A model generated the notes under the pieces. The model saw only the letters and a list, made by a program, of their open reading frames with translations, had not been told where the DNA came from and did not search any database. The translations under genes were made by a program, and so were the position numbers. Shown piece by piece: positions 1 to 7,110 of a DNA stretch of 8,666 nucleotides. The stretch is from Actinomycetes bacterium. Its GTDB lineage: Bacteria; Actinomycetota; Actinomycetes; Propionibacteriales; Propionibacteriaceae. Within the stretch, counting starts at the first letter, position 1. Each line of letters begins with the position of its first letter. Location: the NCBI GenBank assembly GCA_023393755.1, contig JAEXCA010000065.1, forward strand, positions 1 through 8,666, read 5' to 3'.

Positions 1-117
1 ATCAACAAGCTCAAACACCATCGAGGGTTCGCCACCCGCTATGACAAACTCGCCGTCCGGTTCGCCGCCACCACCCGCGTCGCCGTGATCAACGAATGGC
101 TCAAACGACTTTCGTAA
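1..117 (+). CDS. IS5-family-like transposase, C-terminal end only
   Basis: The first 38 codons are in frame from the window edge and end at TAA 115-117. The peptide contains the stretch RGFATRYDKLAVRFAAT followed by a VAVINEWLKRL-type ending. From memory of the family, this RYDKLA...INEWL ending is typical of the C-terminus of short IS5-family DDE transposases (IS427-like group) in actinobacteria. The catalytic residues lie upstream of the window and cannot be checked, so activity is unknown. It has no functional link to the SOS operon downstream; it marks a mobile element that landed about 360 bp upstream of it. Family assignment is fairly sure from the motif, the subgroup less so. Confidence 0.75.
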   Translation: MNKLKHHRGFATRYDKLAVRFAATTRVAVINEWLKRLS

Positions 118-123
118 CAGGCT
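1..123 (+). mobile_element. right end of an IS5-family-like insertion sequence
   Basis: The transposase stop is followed at once by CAGGCTC. Read inward on the minus strand, the end would be GAGCCTGTTACG, which resembles terminal inverted repeats of actinobacterial IS5-type elements. The next four bases, CTAG at 124-127, match the YTAR-like targets used by several IS5 subgroups. The exact boundary is inferred, because the left end and the second target copy are outside the window. Confidence 0.5.
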
Positions 124-127
124 CTAG

Positions 128-450
128 TTCCGGTCGCGAACCAGGCAGCTTCGCGTTTGCCACGGCACCGGGGCCCGGCCGAGGCAGCCGAGCGCTTCAG
201 CGAACCCGCCGGACGGTCAGGTCCCGATCGCTGCCTTCTCGCTGAAGATGCCCTGGCTCTGGGAACCCGCGCATTCGCACCGCATATGGCGGGTGGGGAT
301 GGGCCGAGTTGCCACAGCCGCGCATTGACACCGCATACCACTGGGCAATCTGGGCTGATAAGCGGTGCGGATGTGCAACTGGTGTGGTCAGCTGCCCGCT
401 GGGTCGCCATAAGCGGCGTGATTGTGCTGCAAGCGGGCGCTACCCACATC
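128..450. other. non-coding interval between the IS end and the SOS promoter
   Basis: No reading frame here looks like protein: the open frames on both strands run across the repeats and into imuA in the wrong phase. Besides the repeat cluster annotated separately, there is a 9-bp perfect inverted repeat, CTTCAGCGA at 195-203 with TCGCTGAAG at 239-247. AGGCAGC occurs at 143-149 and 182-188, and its complement GCTGCCT at 230-236. These could fold into alternative hairpins. No tRNA, rRNA or known riboswitch pattern was recognised. Confidence 0.5.
269..427. repeat. symmetric cluster of four imperfect ~26-nt repeats
   Basis: Two copies lie on the plus strand (269-294 and 320-345) and two on the minus strand (351-376 and 401-427). 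The shared core reads roughly GCRCATTCGCACCGCWTAT. By eye, copies 1 and 2 agree at 18 of 20 core positions (267-286 against 318-337), copies 1 and 3 at about 16 of 19, and copies 1 and 4 at about 18 of 23. Starts of the two plus copies are 51 bp apart and starts of the two minus copies are also 51 bp apart, so the whole array is symmetric about position 348. Function is unknown; it could be a protein-binding array, a MITE-like remnant or a structured transcript. Confidence 0.6.
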
Positions 451-479
451 TTGACTGATTCGAACAGGTGTTCGAAGAT
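451..479 (+). promoter_or_regulatory. SOS promoter of the imuA'-imuB-dnaE2 operon
   Basis: TTGACT at 451-456 is a good -35 element. Seventeen bases later, GAAGAT at 474-479 can serve as a weak -10, and the LexA box fills the spacer between them. With a usual 6-7 nt discriminator, transcription would begin near 486, which is the GTG start of the first gene, so the message may be leaderless as is common in actinobacteria. The -35 and operator are seen directly; the -10 and start site are inferred. Confidence 0.6.
460..475 (+). promoter_or_regulatory. LexA operator (SOS box)
   Basis: TCGAACAGGTGTTCGA contains GAAC-N4-GTTC with perfectly matched 6-bp arms, extending to TTCGAA on both sides (459-476). 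This matches the actinobacterial/Bacillus LexA consensus. It sits 10 bp before the imuA' start and between the proposed -35 and -10, where LexA binding would block RNA polymerase. Mycobacterial imuA', imuB and dnaE2 are known LexA-regulated SOS genes, so the location fits. Confidence 0.93.
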
Positions 480-485
480 GGATGA

Positions 486-1175
486 GTGTCGGTACACATT
501 GCTGAAGCAACCAGCAGGGAACACCTGCTGCAGCAATTGCGTGCCAAGACCCTGGTTCCGGTCCAGCAGCTGGTGGATGTCCATCCGGCACTGGCCGGGT
601 TGTTGCCGGATGGTGGATTGCGTCCCGGGGCCGCCTATCAGGTGACCGGGGGAGCCCTATTGCTCGCCCTGCTCGCCGAACCCTCGTCCGCCGGGGCATG
701 GTGTTCGGTGGTGGGGATGCCCGAGTTCGGTGCCGAGGCGGCCCGCAATGCCGGGATCGCGCTGGAACGGCTCGCCCTGGTTCCCGAGCCGGGGCAGCGG
801 TGGCTGTCGGTGGTGGCGGCGCTGGCCGAGGTGATGGGGGTGGTGGCCGTCCGTCCACCCGCCCGGATCGGCCCGGCCGATGCCAACCGGCTGGCCGCCC
901 GGTTGCGGGAGCGGGGTTGCGTCCTCCTGGCCTGCGGGGAATGGCCGCGGGTCGAGGCGTCCCTTTCGCTCGGCCGGGGACGGTGGTCCGGGCTGGGGGA
1001 CGGCCACGGCTACCTGACCGGACGCGAGGTGGAGGTCACCGCGCGCACCCGGCACGGGCTCACCCGCACCGCCCGGCTGGTGCTGCCGGATCGGCAGGGC
1101 CGACTCACGGAGGCTGCGAGACCTGTTCCCACGGAACAGGCTCAGCCAACGTGGGGGCTGCGGGCGGTGGGGTGA
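486..1175 (+). CDS. imuA: ImuA' SOS mutasome accessory protein (RecA-like fold)
   Basis: This 229-aa protein is the accessory subunit of the ImuA'-ImuB-DnaE2 translesion mutasome, which copies damaged DNA at the cost of mutation. In mycobacteria ImuA' binds ImuB. Visible features are a helical N-terminus (about 8-35), the family motif LLPDGGLRPG (39-48), a RecA-like core, and WSGLGDGHGYLTG (167-179). The place of the RecA Walker A loop reads VTGGALLLALL (53-63) without the Lys-Ser/Thr of GxxxxGK(S/T), so ATP binding is not expected. That is usual for ImuA'. The GTG start at 486 is chosen because it gives the whole N-terminal helix and lies just after the LexA box; no clear ribosome-binding site precedes it, which fits a leaderless message. 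The stop overlaps the imuB start by one base. Length is at the short end of the family. Confidence 0.9.
   Translation: MSVHIAEATSREHLLQQLRAKTLVPVQQLVDVHPALAGLLPDGGLRPGAAYQVTGGALLLALLAEPSSAGAWCSVVGMPEFGAEAARNAGIALERLALVPEPGQRWLSVVAALAEVMGVVAVRPPARIGPADANRLAARLRERGCVLLACGEWPRVEASLSLGRGRWSGLGDGHGYLTGREVEVTARTRHGLTRTARLVLPDRQGRLTEAARPVPTEQAQPTWGLRAVG
1118..1143 (+). other. hairpin/palindrome inside the imuA' 3' end
   Basis: CCTGTTCC (1122-1129) and GGAACAGG (1133-1140) form a perfect 8-bp stem around a CAC loop. GAG 1118-1120 and CTC 1141-1143 can extend it past one bulged A. It lies about 33 bp before the imuA' stop/imuB start. The codons over the left arm (AGA CCT GTT) are poor in G/C at the third position compared with the rest of the gene, so the DNA or RNA sequence itself may be under constraint. 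It could modulate translation of imuB or be a protein site; the role is inferred. Confidence 0.5.
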
Positions 1176-2713
1176 TGTCCGCCACGACGGCATCGACCCG
1201 GTGCCTGGTGCTGTGGTTCCCGGATTGGCCGGTGACCGCCTGGCGGCTGGCCACCGACACCCCGGACGGACCGGTGGCGATCGTCGAGGCGAACCAGGTC
1301 TTCGCCTGCTCGGCCGAAGCCCGCGCCGCGGGGGTACGGCTGGGGCAGCGCTGGCGGGAGGCCCAGTCACGCTGCCCGCAGTTGACGGTGATCCCGGCCG
1401 ACCCGGCCCGGGAGGAGCACGAGTTCGCCCCGCTGCTGCGATTGGTGGAACAGGTCGCCCCGGGGGTACAGGTGATCCGGCCCGGGCTGGTGGCGCTGCG
1501 CGCCCGTGGCCCGGCCCGGTACTACGGCGGCGAGGCGCAGGCCGCTGCCGCGCTGCTGGCCGGCAGCGACGAACTGGGGATCGGCGACGGCCGGGCCGGG
1601 GTGGCGGACGGGGTGTTCACCGCCGAGCAGGCTGCCCGGGCGGCCGACCCGATCCGGGTGGTACCGGCCGGGGAGGCGGCCGCCTTCCTGGCGCCGCTGC
1701 CGATCGGTCAGCTGGACGATCCGGAGCTGGTCTCGCTGCTGCCCCGGCTGGGGATCCGCCGGCTGGGCGCCTTCGCCGCGCTGGACGCCGCGCAGGTCCG
1801 CGACCGGTTCGGCGAGCGGGGCGTCCGGCTGCACGCCCTGGCCGGCGGGGCGGATTCCCGTCCGGTACAGCCCCGCACACCGCCACCGGAACTGGCCCGC
1901 CAGGTGGAGTTCGAGCCGCCGCTGGAGCTGGCCGAGCAGGTGGCGTTCAGCAGCCGGGCGATCGCCGAGGAGTTCATCGCCGGGCTGGCCGCGGTGAACC
2001 TGGTCTGCACCGAATTGCGGGTCACCCTGTTCGCCGAGCAGGGGGAGCGCAGCGAGCGGGTGTGGCTGCACCCGGCCTGCTTCGACGCCGCGGCGATGGT
2101 CGACCGGGTGCGCTGGCAATTGCAGGCGGCGGCCGGCAGGAGCATCGGCAGCCCGGTGGTGCGGGTCCGGCTCGAACCGGTAGCGACCGATGCGATCTCC
2201 CACCACGCCCCCGGACTGTTCGGGCCGGGCAGCGACGAGAAGGTGCACCATGCGCTCTCCCGGCTGCAGGGGATGCTGGGGCACGAGGGTGTCACCACCC
2301 CGGTGATCGGCGGTGGCCGCTGGCTGGAGGAGCGGCAGGTGCAGGTGCCCTGGGGCGACCGGCCGGTGCTGCCGCAGCCGCTGGGACGACCCTGGCCGGG
2401 CAGCCTGCCCGACCCGCTGCCGGCCACCGTCTTCCCGTCCCGCCGCAAGGTGGAGGTGCTGGACGCCGACGGGGTGCGGGTCGGGGTGGACGACCGGCTG
2501 CTGCTGACCGGCGCCCCCGCCCAGCTGGTGGTGGGTGCCGCCCGGCTGGGGACGGCCGGCTGGGCCGGGCCGTGGCCGGTGGCCGAACGCGGCTGGGATC
2601 CGGACCGGAAACGGGCCGGCTGCCGCTTCCAGGTCGCCGACGACACCGGTGGCGCCTGGCTGCTGGTGCTGGAGCCGGACGGCGGCTGGTGGGCCGAGGG
2701 GCGGTACGACTGA
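1175..2713 (+). CDS. imuB: ImuB, inactive Y-family polymerase homologue of the SOS mutasome
   Basis: This 512-aa protein is the hub of the mutasome; in mycobacteria it bridges ImuA', DnaE2 and the sliding clamp. The ATG at 1175 shares its A with the imuA' stop (TGATG), and the protein opens with the family signature CLVLWFPDWPVTAW (10-23). The palm region is Y-family-like, but the SIDEA catalytic motif is replaced by RPGLVALRARG (102-112), so no polymerase activity is expected, as in known ImuB proteins. The little-finger-like region runs to about 340. Where mycobacterial ImuB has its QLPLWG clamp-binding motif, this protein has HHAPGLFG (343-350), which keeps only the hydrophobic LF end. The remaining ~160 residues match the ImuB C-terminal domain, which in mycobacteria contacts DnaE2 and ImuA', and include MLGHEGVTTPVIGGGRWLEE. 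Length and gene order are normal for the family. Confidence 0.95.
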   Translation: MSATTASTRCLVLWFPDWPVTAWRLATDTPDGPVAIVEANQVFACSAEARAAGVRLGQRWREAQSRCPQLTVIPADPAREEHEFAPLLRLVEQVAPGVQVIRPGLVALRARGPARYYGGEAQAAAALLAGSDELGIGDGRAGVADGVFTAEQAARAADPIRVVPAGEAAAFLAPLPIGQLDDPELVSLLPRLGIRRLGAFAALDAAQVRDRFGERGVRLHALAGGADSRPVQPRTPPPELARQVEFEPPLELAEQVAFSSRAIAEEFIAGLAAVNLVCTELRVTLFAEQGERSERVWLHPACFDAAAMVDRVRWQLQAAAGRSIGSPVVRVRLEPVATDAISHHAPGLFGPGSDEKVHHALSRLQGMLGHEGVTTPVIGGGRWLEERQVQVPWGDRPVLPQPLGRPWPGSLPDPLPATVFPSRRKVEVLDADGVRVGVDDRLLLTGAPAQLVVGAARLGTAGWAGPWPVAERGWDPDRKRAGCRFQVADDTGGAWLLVLEPDGGWWAEGRYD

Positions 2714-5700
2714 TGGGCTACCACAACCCGCCGATCACCTGGGCGAAGCTGGAGGGGACGCTGACCGGGCGCCGGGCGGTGGCCGAGCGGGACATCCCGT
2801 CCTCCCGGAAGCGGAAGCCCTACCAGCGGCCGCCGATCGTCCGGCCGACCGATGCCGTGCCGTACGCCGAACTGCACGCCCATTCGTCCTACTCCTTCCT
2901 GGACGGCGCCTCCTCGCCGGTCGAACTCGCCGAGCAGGCGGAACGGCTCGGCCTGCACGCCCTGGCGGTGACCGACCACGACGGGCTGTACGGGATCGTC
3001 AGGTTCGCCGAGGCGGCCGAGGCCACCGGGGTGAAGACGGTCTTCGGCGCTGAGCTGTCGCTGGAGTTGCCCGCCCCGCAGAACGGCGTCCCCGATCCGG
3101 TCGGCAGCCACCTGCTGGTGCTGGCCGCCCAGGAGGAGGGCTACCACCGGCTGGCCGGGGCGCTCACCCAGGCCCAGCTGGCCGGGGCGGAGAAGGGACG
3201 CCCGCACTACGACCTCGACCTGCTGGCCGAGCAGGCGGGCGGGCACTGGGCGGTGCTGACCGGCTGCCGCAAGGGCGCGGTGCGCCAGGCTCTGCTGACT
3301 TCCGGGCCGGAGGCCGCCGCCCGGGAGTTGCACGACCTGGTGGAGCGGTTCGGCCGGGTCTACGTCGAACTCACCGACCACGGCAACCCACTGGATTCCA
3401 CCCACAACGACGCGCTGGCCGCCATCGCGGCGCAGCTGGGGGTGCCGGTGCTGGCGACCGGCAACGTCCACTACGCCACCCCCGCCCAGCACCAGCTGGC
3501 CCAGGCGGTCGCGGCGATCCGGGCCAATCGCAGCATGGACGCCCTCGACGGCTGGCTGCCGGCCGCCGGCACCGCCTTCCTGCGCTCCGGGGCGGAGATG
3601 ACGGCCCGATTCGCCCGCTACCCGGGGGCGGTGGAGCGCACCGTGGAACTGGCCGACGAACTTGCCTTCCCGTTGCGCCGGGCCAAGCCTGCGCTGCCCA
3701 AGCAGGAGGTGCCCGAGGGACACACCCCGATGTCCTGGCTGCGGGAGTTGGTATGGCAGGGAGCTGCCGCGAAGTATCCCGATCTCGATGCGGCGAAGCG
3801 GCAGCGGATTGAACACGAACTGGGGGTGATCGAGGCCAAGGACTTCCCGGGCTACTTCCTGATCGTGCACAGCATCGTCGCCGAGGCCAGGGAGCGCGGC
3901 ATCCTGTGCCAGGGTCGTGGCTCGGCCGCCAGCTCCGCGGTCTGTTACGTGCTCGGCATCACCGCGGTGGACGCCATCCGCTACCAGCTGCCGTTCGAGC
4001 GCTTCATCTCCTCGCTGCGGGACGAGGAGCCCGATATCGACGTGGACTTCGACTCCGAGCGCCGCGAGGAGATCATCCAGTGGGTCTTCGACACCTACGG
4101 CCGCGAACGTGCCGCGCAGGTCTGCAATGTCATCCAGTACCGCCCCAAGAACGCGGTCCGCGACATCGCCAAGGCGCTCGGCTACGGCCCCGGCCAGCAG
4201 GACGCCTTCTCCCGGCAGATCGAACGCTGGAACGCGATCGCCGAAGAGGGGGAGGACGACAGCGGCATCCCACTGCCGGTGCGCAAGCTGGCCGTCGAGC
4301 TGCTCAAGGCTCCCCGGCACCTGGGGATCCACTCTGGCGGGATGGTGCTCACCGAGCGTCCGGTGGGCCAGGTGGTGCCGATCGAGCACGCCCGGAAGGA
4401 GAAGCGGACGGTGATCCAGTGGGACAAGGACGATGCCGCCTGGATGGGGCTGGTGAAGTTCGACCTGCTGGGGCTGGGAATGCTCTCTGCCCTGCAGTAC
4501 TGCTTCCATCTGATCCGGGACTCTACAGGTGAAGAGTTCGATCTCGCGACGTTGCCGAAGGAGGAGCAGGCGGTCTACGACATGCTCTGCCGGGCAGACT
4601 CGATCGGGGTCTTCCAGGTCGAATCCCGCGCCCAGATGGGCTTGCTGCCCCGGCTGCAGCCGCGGAAGTTCTACGACCTGGTGATCGAGATCGCGCTGAT
4701 CCGGCCGGGGCCGATCCAGGGCGGGGCGGTGCATCCCTTCGTCCGCCGCAAGCTGAAGCAGGAACCGGTCAGCTACCCGCACCCCAAGCTGGAGCCCGTC
4801 CTGGAGCGCACCCTGGGGGTGCCGATCTTCCAGGAGCAGCTGATGCAGATGGCGATGGTGATCGGTGAATGCTCGGGGGAGGACGCCGACCTGCTGCGCC
4901 GGGCGATGGGCTCCAAGCGCGGCGTGGAGCGGATCGAGTCGGTCAGGGACCGCCTCTTCGAGGGGATGGCGCGCAACGGCCTGGTCGGAGATGCCGCCGA
5001 CATCATCTATCAGCAGATCGTGGCGTTCGCGAACTTCGGCTTCGCCGAGTCGCACTCGCTGAGCTTCGCGCTGCTGGTCTACGCCAGTTCGTGGATCAAG
5101 CTGCACTACCCGGCGGCCTTCCTGGCTGGCCTGCTGCGCGCCCAGCCGATGGGCTTCTACTCACCAGAAACGCTGACCGCCGACGCCCGCCGCCACGGCG
5201 TCGAGGTCCGCCGTCCCGACCTGCTGCGGTCCGGCGTCCACCCCATCCTGGAACCGGTCGCAGGAAGGACAGCGACGGGTCTGGATTCCTGCCTTAAGCA
5301 CAACGACGGCAAGCTCCCCGAGTTCGACCCCACCGCGCCGGACGAGGGCCCCGCCCATCGCCGGGACGGCAACTTCGTGGTCCGGCTCGGGCTGGCCGGC
5401 GTCCGAGGGATCGGCGAGAAGGTCGCAGAACGAATCGTCGCCGAGCGTGAACTGCACGGCGATTACGCCTCGATGGAGAATCTGGCCCGCCGTGCCGGGC
5501 TGACCGAGAACCAACTCTCGATATTGGCCACCGCCGGAGCGCTGGAATGCCTGCAGCTGACCCGCCGGCAGGCACTGTGGCGGGCCGGAACGGCCGCGCT
5601 CGACCAGGCCGACACCCTGCCCGACACCATCGTTCCGCTGCAGCCGCCGCTGTTCACCGACCCGACCGGCTTCGAGGTTCTCGCCGACGACCTGTGGTCG

Positions 5701-6078
5701 ACCAGCGTCTCCACCGACGACCATGTGATGAACCACCTGCGCGAACGGCTGAACGCGCGGGGCGTCCTCACCTCGGCCCAACTCCGCACCGTCGAACCGG
5801 GTCAACGGGTGGAGGCGGCCGGCCTGGTGACTCACCGGCAGCGGCCGTCCACCGCCTCGGGGATCACCTTCGTCAACCTGGAGGACGAGCACGGCCTGGT
5901 CAATGTGATCTGCTCAGCAGGAGTCTGGTCCCGGCACCGCCAGGTGGCTCGCGGCTCCTCGGCGCTGATCATCCGAGGCACCCTGGAGCGCTCCCCAGAG
6001 GGGGTCACCAACCTGGTCGCCGACCGGATCGAACCGCTGTTGGTCGGCATTCGGCACAGTTCCCGCGACTTCCGATGA
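2713..6078 (+). CDS. dnaE2: DnaE2 (ImuC) error-prone DNA polymerase III alpha-type subunit
   Basis: This 1121-aa C-family polymerase performs the mutagenic lesion bypass of the SOS mutasome. ATG 2713 shares its A with the imuB stop; the N-terminus GYHNPPITW and HSSYSFLDGAS are DnaE2 hallmarks. Domains in order: PHP domain with ELHAH (53-57), TDHD (87-90) and NVHY (251-254); polymerase core with QGRGSAASS (400-408), the PDIDVDF aspartate motif (440-446), HLGIHSGGM (536-544), and VKFDLLGLG with D584 as third catalytic acid; RPGPIQGG (664-671); helix-hairpin-helix around GVRGIGEKVAERI (about 895-907); and an OB fold from about 1035 with VNLEDEHGLVNVI. All three catalytic aspartates are present, so it should be active. 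Between the HhH and OB parts is QPPLF (977-981), a plausible sliding-clamp pentapeptide. Length is slightly above the roughly 1,090 residues usual in mycobacteria. It is the last gene of the LexA-controlled operon. Confidence 0.97.
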   Translation: MGYHNPPITWAKLEGTLTGRRAVAERDIPSSRKRKPYQRPPIVRPTDAVPYAELHAHSSYSFLDGASSPVELAEQAERLGLHALAVTDHDGLYGIVRFAEAAEATGVKTVFGAELSLELPAPQNGVPDPVGSHLLVLAAQEEGYHRLAGALTQAQLAGAEKGRPHYDLDLLAEQAGGHWAVLTGCRKGAVRQALLTSGPEAAARELHDLVERFGRVYVELTDHGNPLDSTHNDALAAIAAQLGVPVLATGNVHYATPAQHQLAQAVAAIRANRSMDALDGWLPAAGTAFLRSGAEMTARFARYPGAVERTVELADELAFPLRRAKPALPKQEVPEGHTPMSWLRELVWQGAAAKYPDLDAAKRQRIEHELGVIEAKDFPGYFLIVHSIVAEARERGILCQGRGSAASSAVCYVLGITAVDAIRYQLPFERFISSLRDEEPDIDVDFDSERREEIIQWVFDTYGRERAAQVCNVIQYRPKNAVRDIAKALGYGPGQQDAFSRQIERWNAIAEEGEDDSGIPLPVRKLAVELLKAPRHLGIHSGGMVLTERPVGQVVPIEHARKEKRTVIQWDKDDAAWMGLVKFDLLGLGMLSALQYCFHLIRDSTGEEFDLATLPKEEQAVYDMLCRADSIGVFQVESRAQMGLLPRLQPRKFYDLVIEIALIRPGPIQGGAVHPFVRRKLKQEPVSYPHPKLEPVLERTLGVPIFQEQLMQMAMVIGECSGEDADLLRRAMGSKRGVERIESVRDRLFEGMARNGLVGDAADIIYQQIVAFANFGFAESHSLSFALLVYASSWIKLHYPAAFLAGLLRAQPMGFYSPETLTADARRHGVEVRRPDLLRSGVHPILEPVAGRTATGLDSCLKHNDGKLPEFDPTAPDEGPAHRRDGNFVVRLGLAGVRGIGEKVAERIVAERELHGDYASMENLARRAGLTENQLSILATAGALECLQLTRRQALWRAGTAALDQADTLPDTIVPLQPPLFTDPTGFEVLADDLWSTSVSTDDHVMNHLRERLNARGVLTSAQLRTVEPGQRVEAAGLVTHRQRPSTASGITFVNLEDEHGLVNVICSAGVWSRHRQVARGSSALIIRGTLERSPEGVTNLVADRIEPLLVGIRHSSRDFR

Positions 6079-6098
6079 TCAGAAGTTGAACCACACAG

Positions 6099-6131
6099 GA
6101 ACTGGGCGGATTGCGTCCGCCGCCCAGGTTC
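6099..6131 (+). terminator. hairpin terminator after dnaE2
   Basis: GAACTGGGCGG (6099-6109) pairs with CCGCCCAGGTTC (6120-6131) through 11 bp with one bulged C, around a 10-nt loop. It starts 20 bp after the dnaE2 stop. There is no run of T after it, as is common for actinobacterial intrinsic terminators. The position makes it the likely end of the imuA'-imuB-dnaE2 transcript. Confidence 0.55.
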
Positions 6132-6289
6132 GGGAGGCTTGCCACATGGTTCCATCAAAGCCGAGCCCCGCCTCGACAACTTTGTGGCGACCGTGCAATG
6201 ACGCCGAACTCGCATTGGTCGCCGAAAGCGGCTGGCGACGATGGCCACCGCGACTGTTCTGGCAGCCAGCTATGGGCCGGAGGATTCCA

Positions 6290-6304
6290 CGCGGTGAAAC
6301 CGCG
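6290..6304 (-). terminator. possible short hairpin terminator of the AlkD-like gene
   Basis: CGCGGT (6290-6295) and ACCGCG (6299-6304) form a perfect 6-bp stem with a GAA loop (TTC on the minus strand). It lies 33 bp beyond the stop of the minus-strand gene. No T-run follows on the minus strand, so the call is tentative. The rest of 6132-6337 holds no convincing gene; another small hairpin is seen around GTCGCC-GGCGAC near 6219-6240. Confidence 0.3.
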
Positions 6305-6337
6305 ATCGATTCGCTGTGCCGTACCAGATCGTCCTAG

Positions 6338-7057
6338 TCAGCCGCGTGCCAGAAGGATCGCGGTGCGCTGATCGGCCGGTAGGTACTTCACTGCTTCTCG
6401 GAGGGTCACGCCCGAAGCCCGGACGGCGCGGGGGAGCAGCCAGTCGTGCACCAGTTCAGGACGCAGCTTGCCGGTGTCGCGCAGCACCCAGCCGATCGCC
6501 TTGCGGATGAAGAACTCCCTCTCGTCCAGCATCGCGTCGGCGTAGCGGGCGAACCTGTCGAAGTCTCCGCGTCCCTGGCGCAGCGGGACGAGTTGGGCCA
6601 GCAGCGCCGAGCGGCGGAGCCAGAAATCGGGGTCGGACGCCCAGCGGTCGAGCACCTCACCGAGCGACTCCTCACGCTCAAACAGCGGGCCAACCACGCT
6701 GGCGGCCAGGTTGTCCACCAGCGCCCAGCCGCGCGCCTCACGGAGCAGCTGTTCCAGCATCCCGACGTCCGCGCCGTTCAGCAGATCGACCCGACGTTCC
6801 AGCACCTCGACGGCGGCCATCCGCCGCTCGTGTACCGGCTCGGCCCACAGCAACCGCACGAGCTCGACCAACTGGTCGTGCTGCAGCGCCAGCTTGCCGA
6901 TCACCTGCTTCACCGTCGTCCGAATGGCAGGGACGGACGCACCGTAGTGATCCAGGTCGCTCTTCAGGTAACGCTTCTCCTGCGCCGCCCGCTCGGGCGT
7001 ACCCTGCCGTTGCAGACCGGCGTCGATCTGATCAGCCAGCGCCGACACGTTCGTCAC
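6338..7057 (-). CDS. AlkD-like DNA alkylation repair glycosylase (HEAT-repeat)
   Basis: This 239-aa, mostly helical protein belongs to the AlkD/AlkC DNA-alkylation repair superfamily, which removes positively charged alkylated bases such as 3- and 7-methylpurines in the cytoplasm. Bacillus cereus AlkD has 237 residues, so the length is normal. The key residues can be placed: GWALVD gives W111 and D115 (AlkD W109 and D113, the catalytic Asp), FWLRRSALL gives R148, and FFIRKAIGWVLRD (182-194) gives W190 (AlkD W187). With these in place it should be active. Start is GTG 7057, preceded by GGA at a short distance; an ATG 16 bp further out is in another frame. It faces the SOS operon tail to tail and diverges from the membrane gene at 7111. 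No LexA box was seen in the 53-bp spacer, so SOS control is not indicated. Confidence 0.88.
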   Translation of the reverse strand: MTNVSALADQIDAGLQRQGTPERAAQEKRYLKSDLDHYGASVPAIRTTVKQVIGKLALQHDQLVELVRLLWAEPVHERRMAAVEVLERRVDLLNGADVGMLEQLLREARGWALVDNLAASVVGPLFEREESLGEVLDRWASDPDFWLRRSALLAQLVPLRQGRGDFDRFARYADAMLDEREFFIRKAIGWVLRDTGKLRPELVHDWLLPRAVRASGVTLREAVKYLPADQRTAILLARG

Positions 7058-7110
7058 GTCTCGATCCTGCCATGGGGACTCCGTAGAGTGCGGGTGGAAG
7101 GGAGGCGGGG

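Noticed and set aside
157..645. 162-codon plus-strand frame across the repeats and into imuA'
   Set aside because: Crosses the repeat array and LexA box and enters imuA' in the wrong frame; the composition is not protein-like.
698..1174. Upstream extension of the imuB frame to an ATG at 698
   Set aside because: It would overlap imuA' out of frame with a low-complexity Gly/Arg/Pro sequence. The ImuB signature begins right after ATG 1175, which overlaps the imuA' stop.
1201..2712. Upstream extension of the dnaE2 frame to 1201
   Set aside because: The extra 504 residues are Gly/Arg/Ala-rich shadow of imuB. ATG 2713 gives the normal DnaE2 N-terminus and the same one-base overlap seen between imuA' and imuB.
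1708..5106. 1132-codon open frame on the minus strand opposite imuB and dnaE2
   Set aside because: Rich in Arg, Gln, Gly, Pro and His repeats with no family pattern. Both opposite genes are unmistakable, and long antisense frames are expected in GC-rich DNA.
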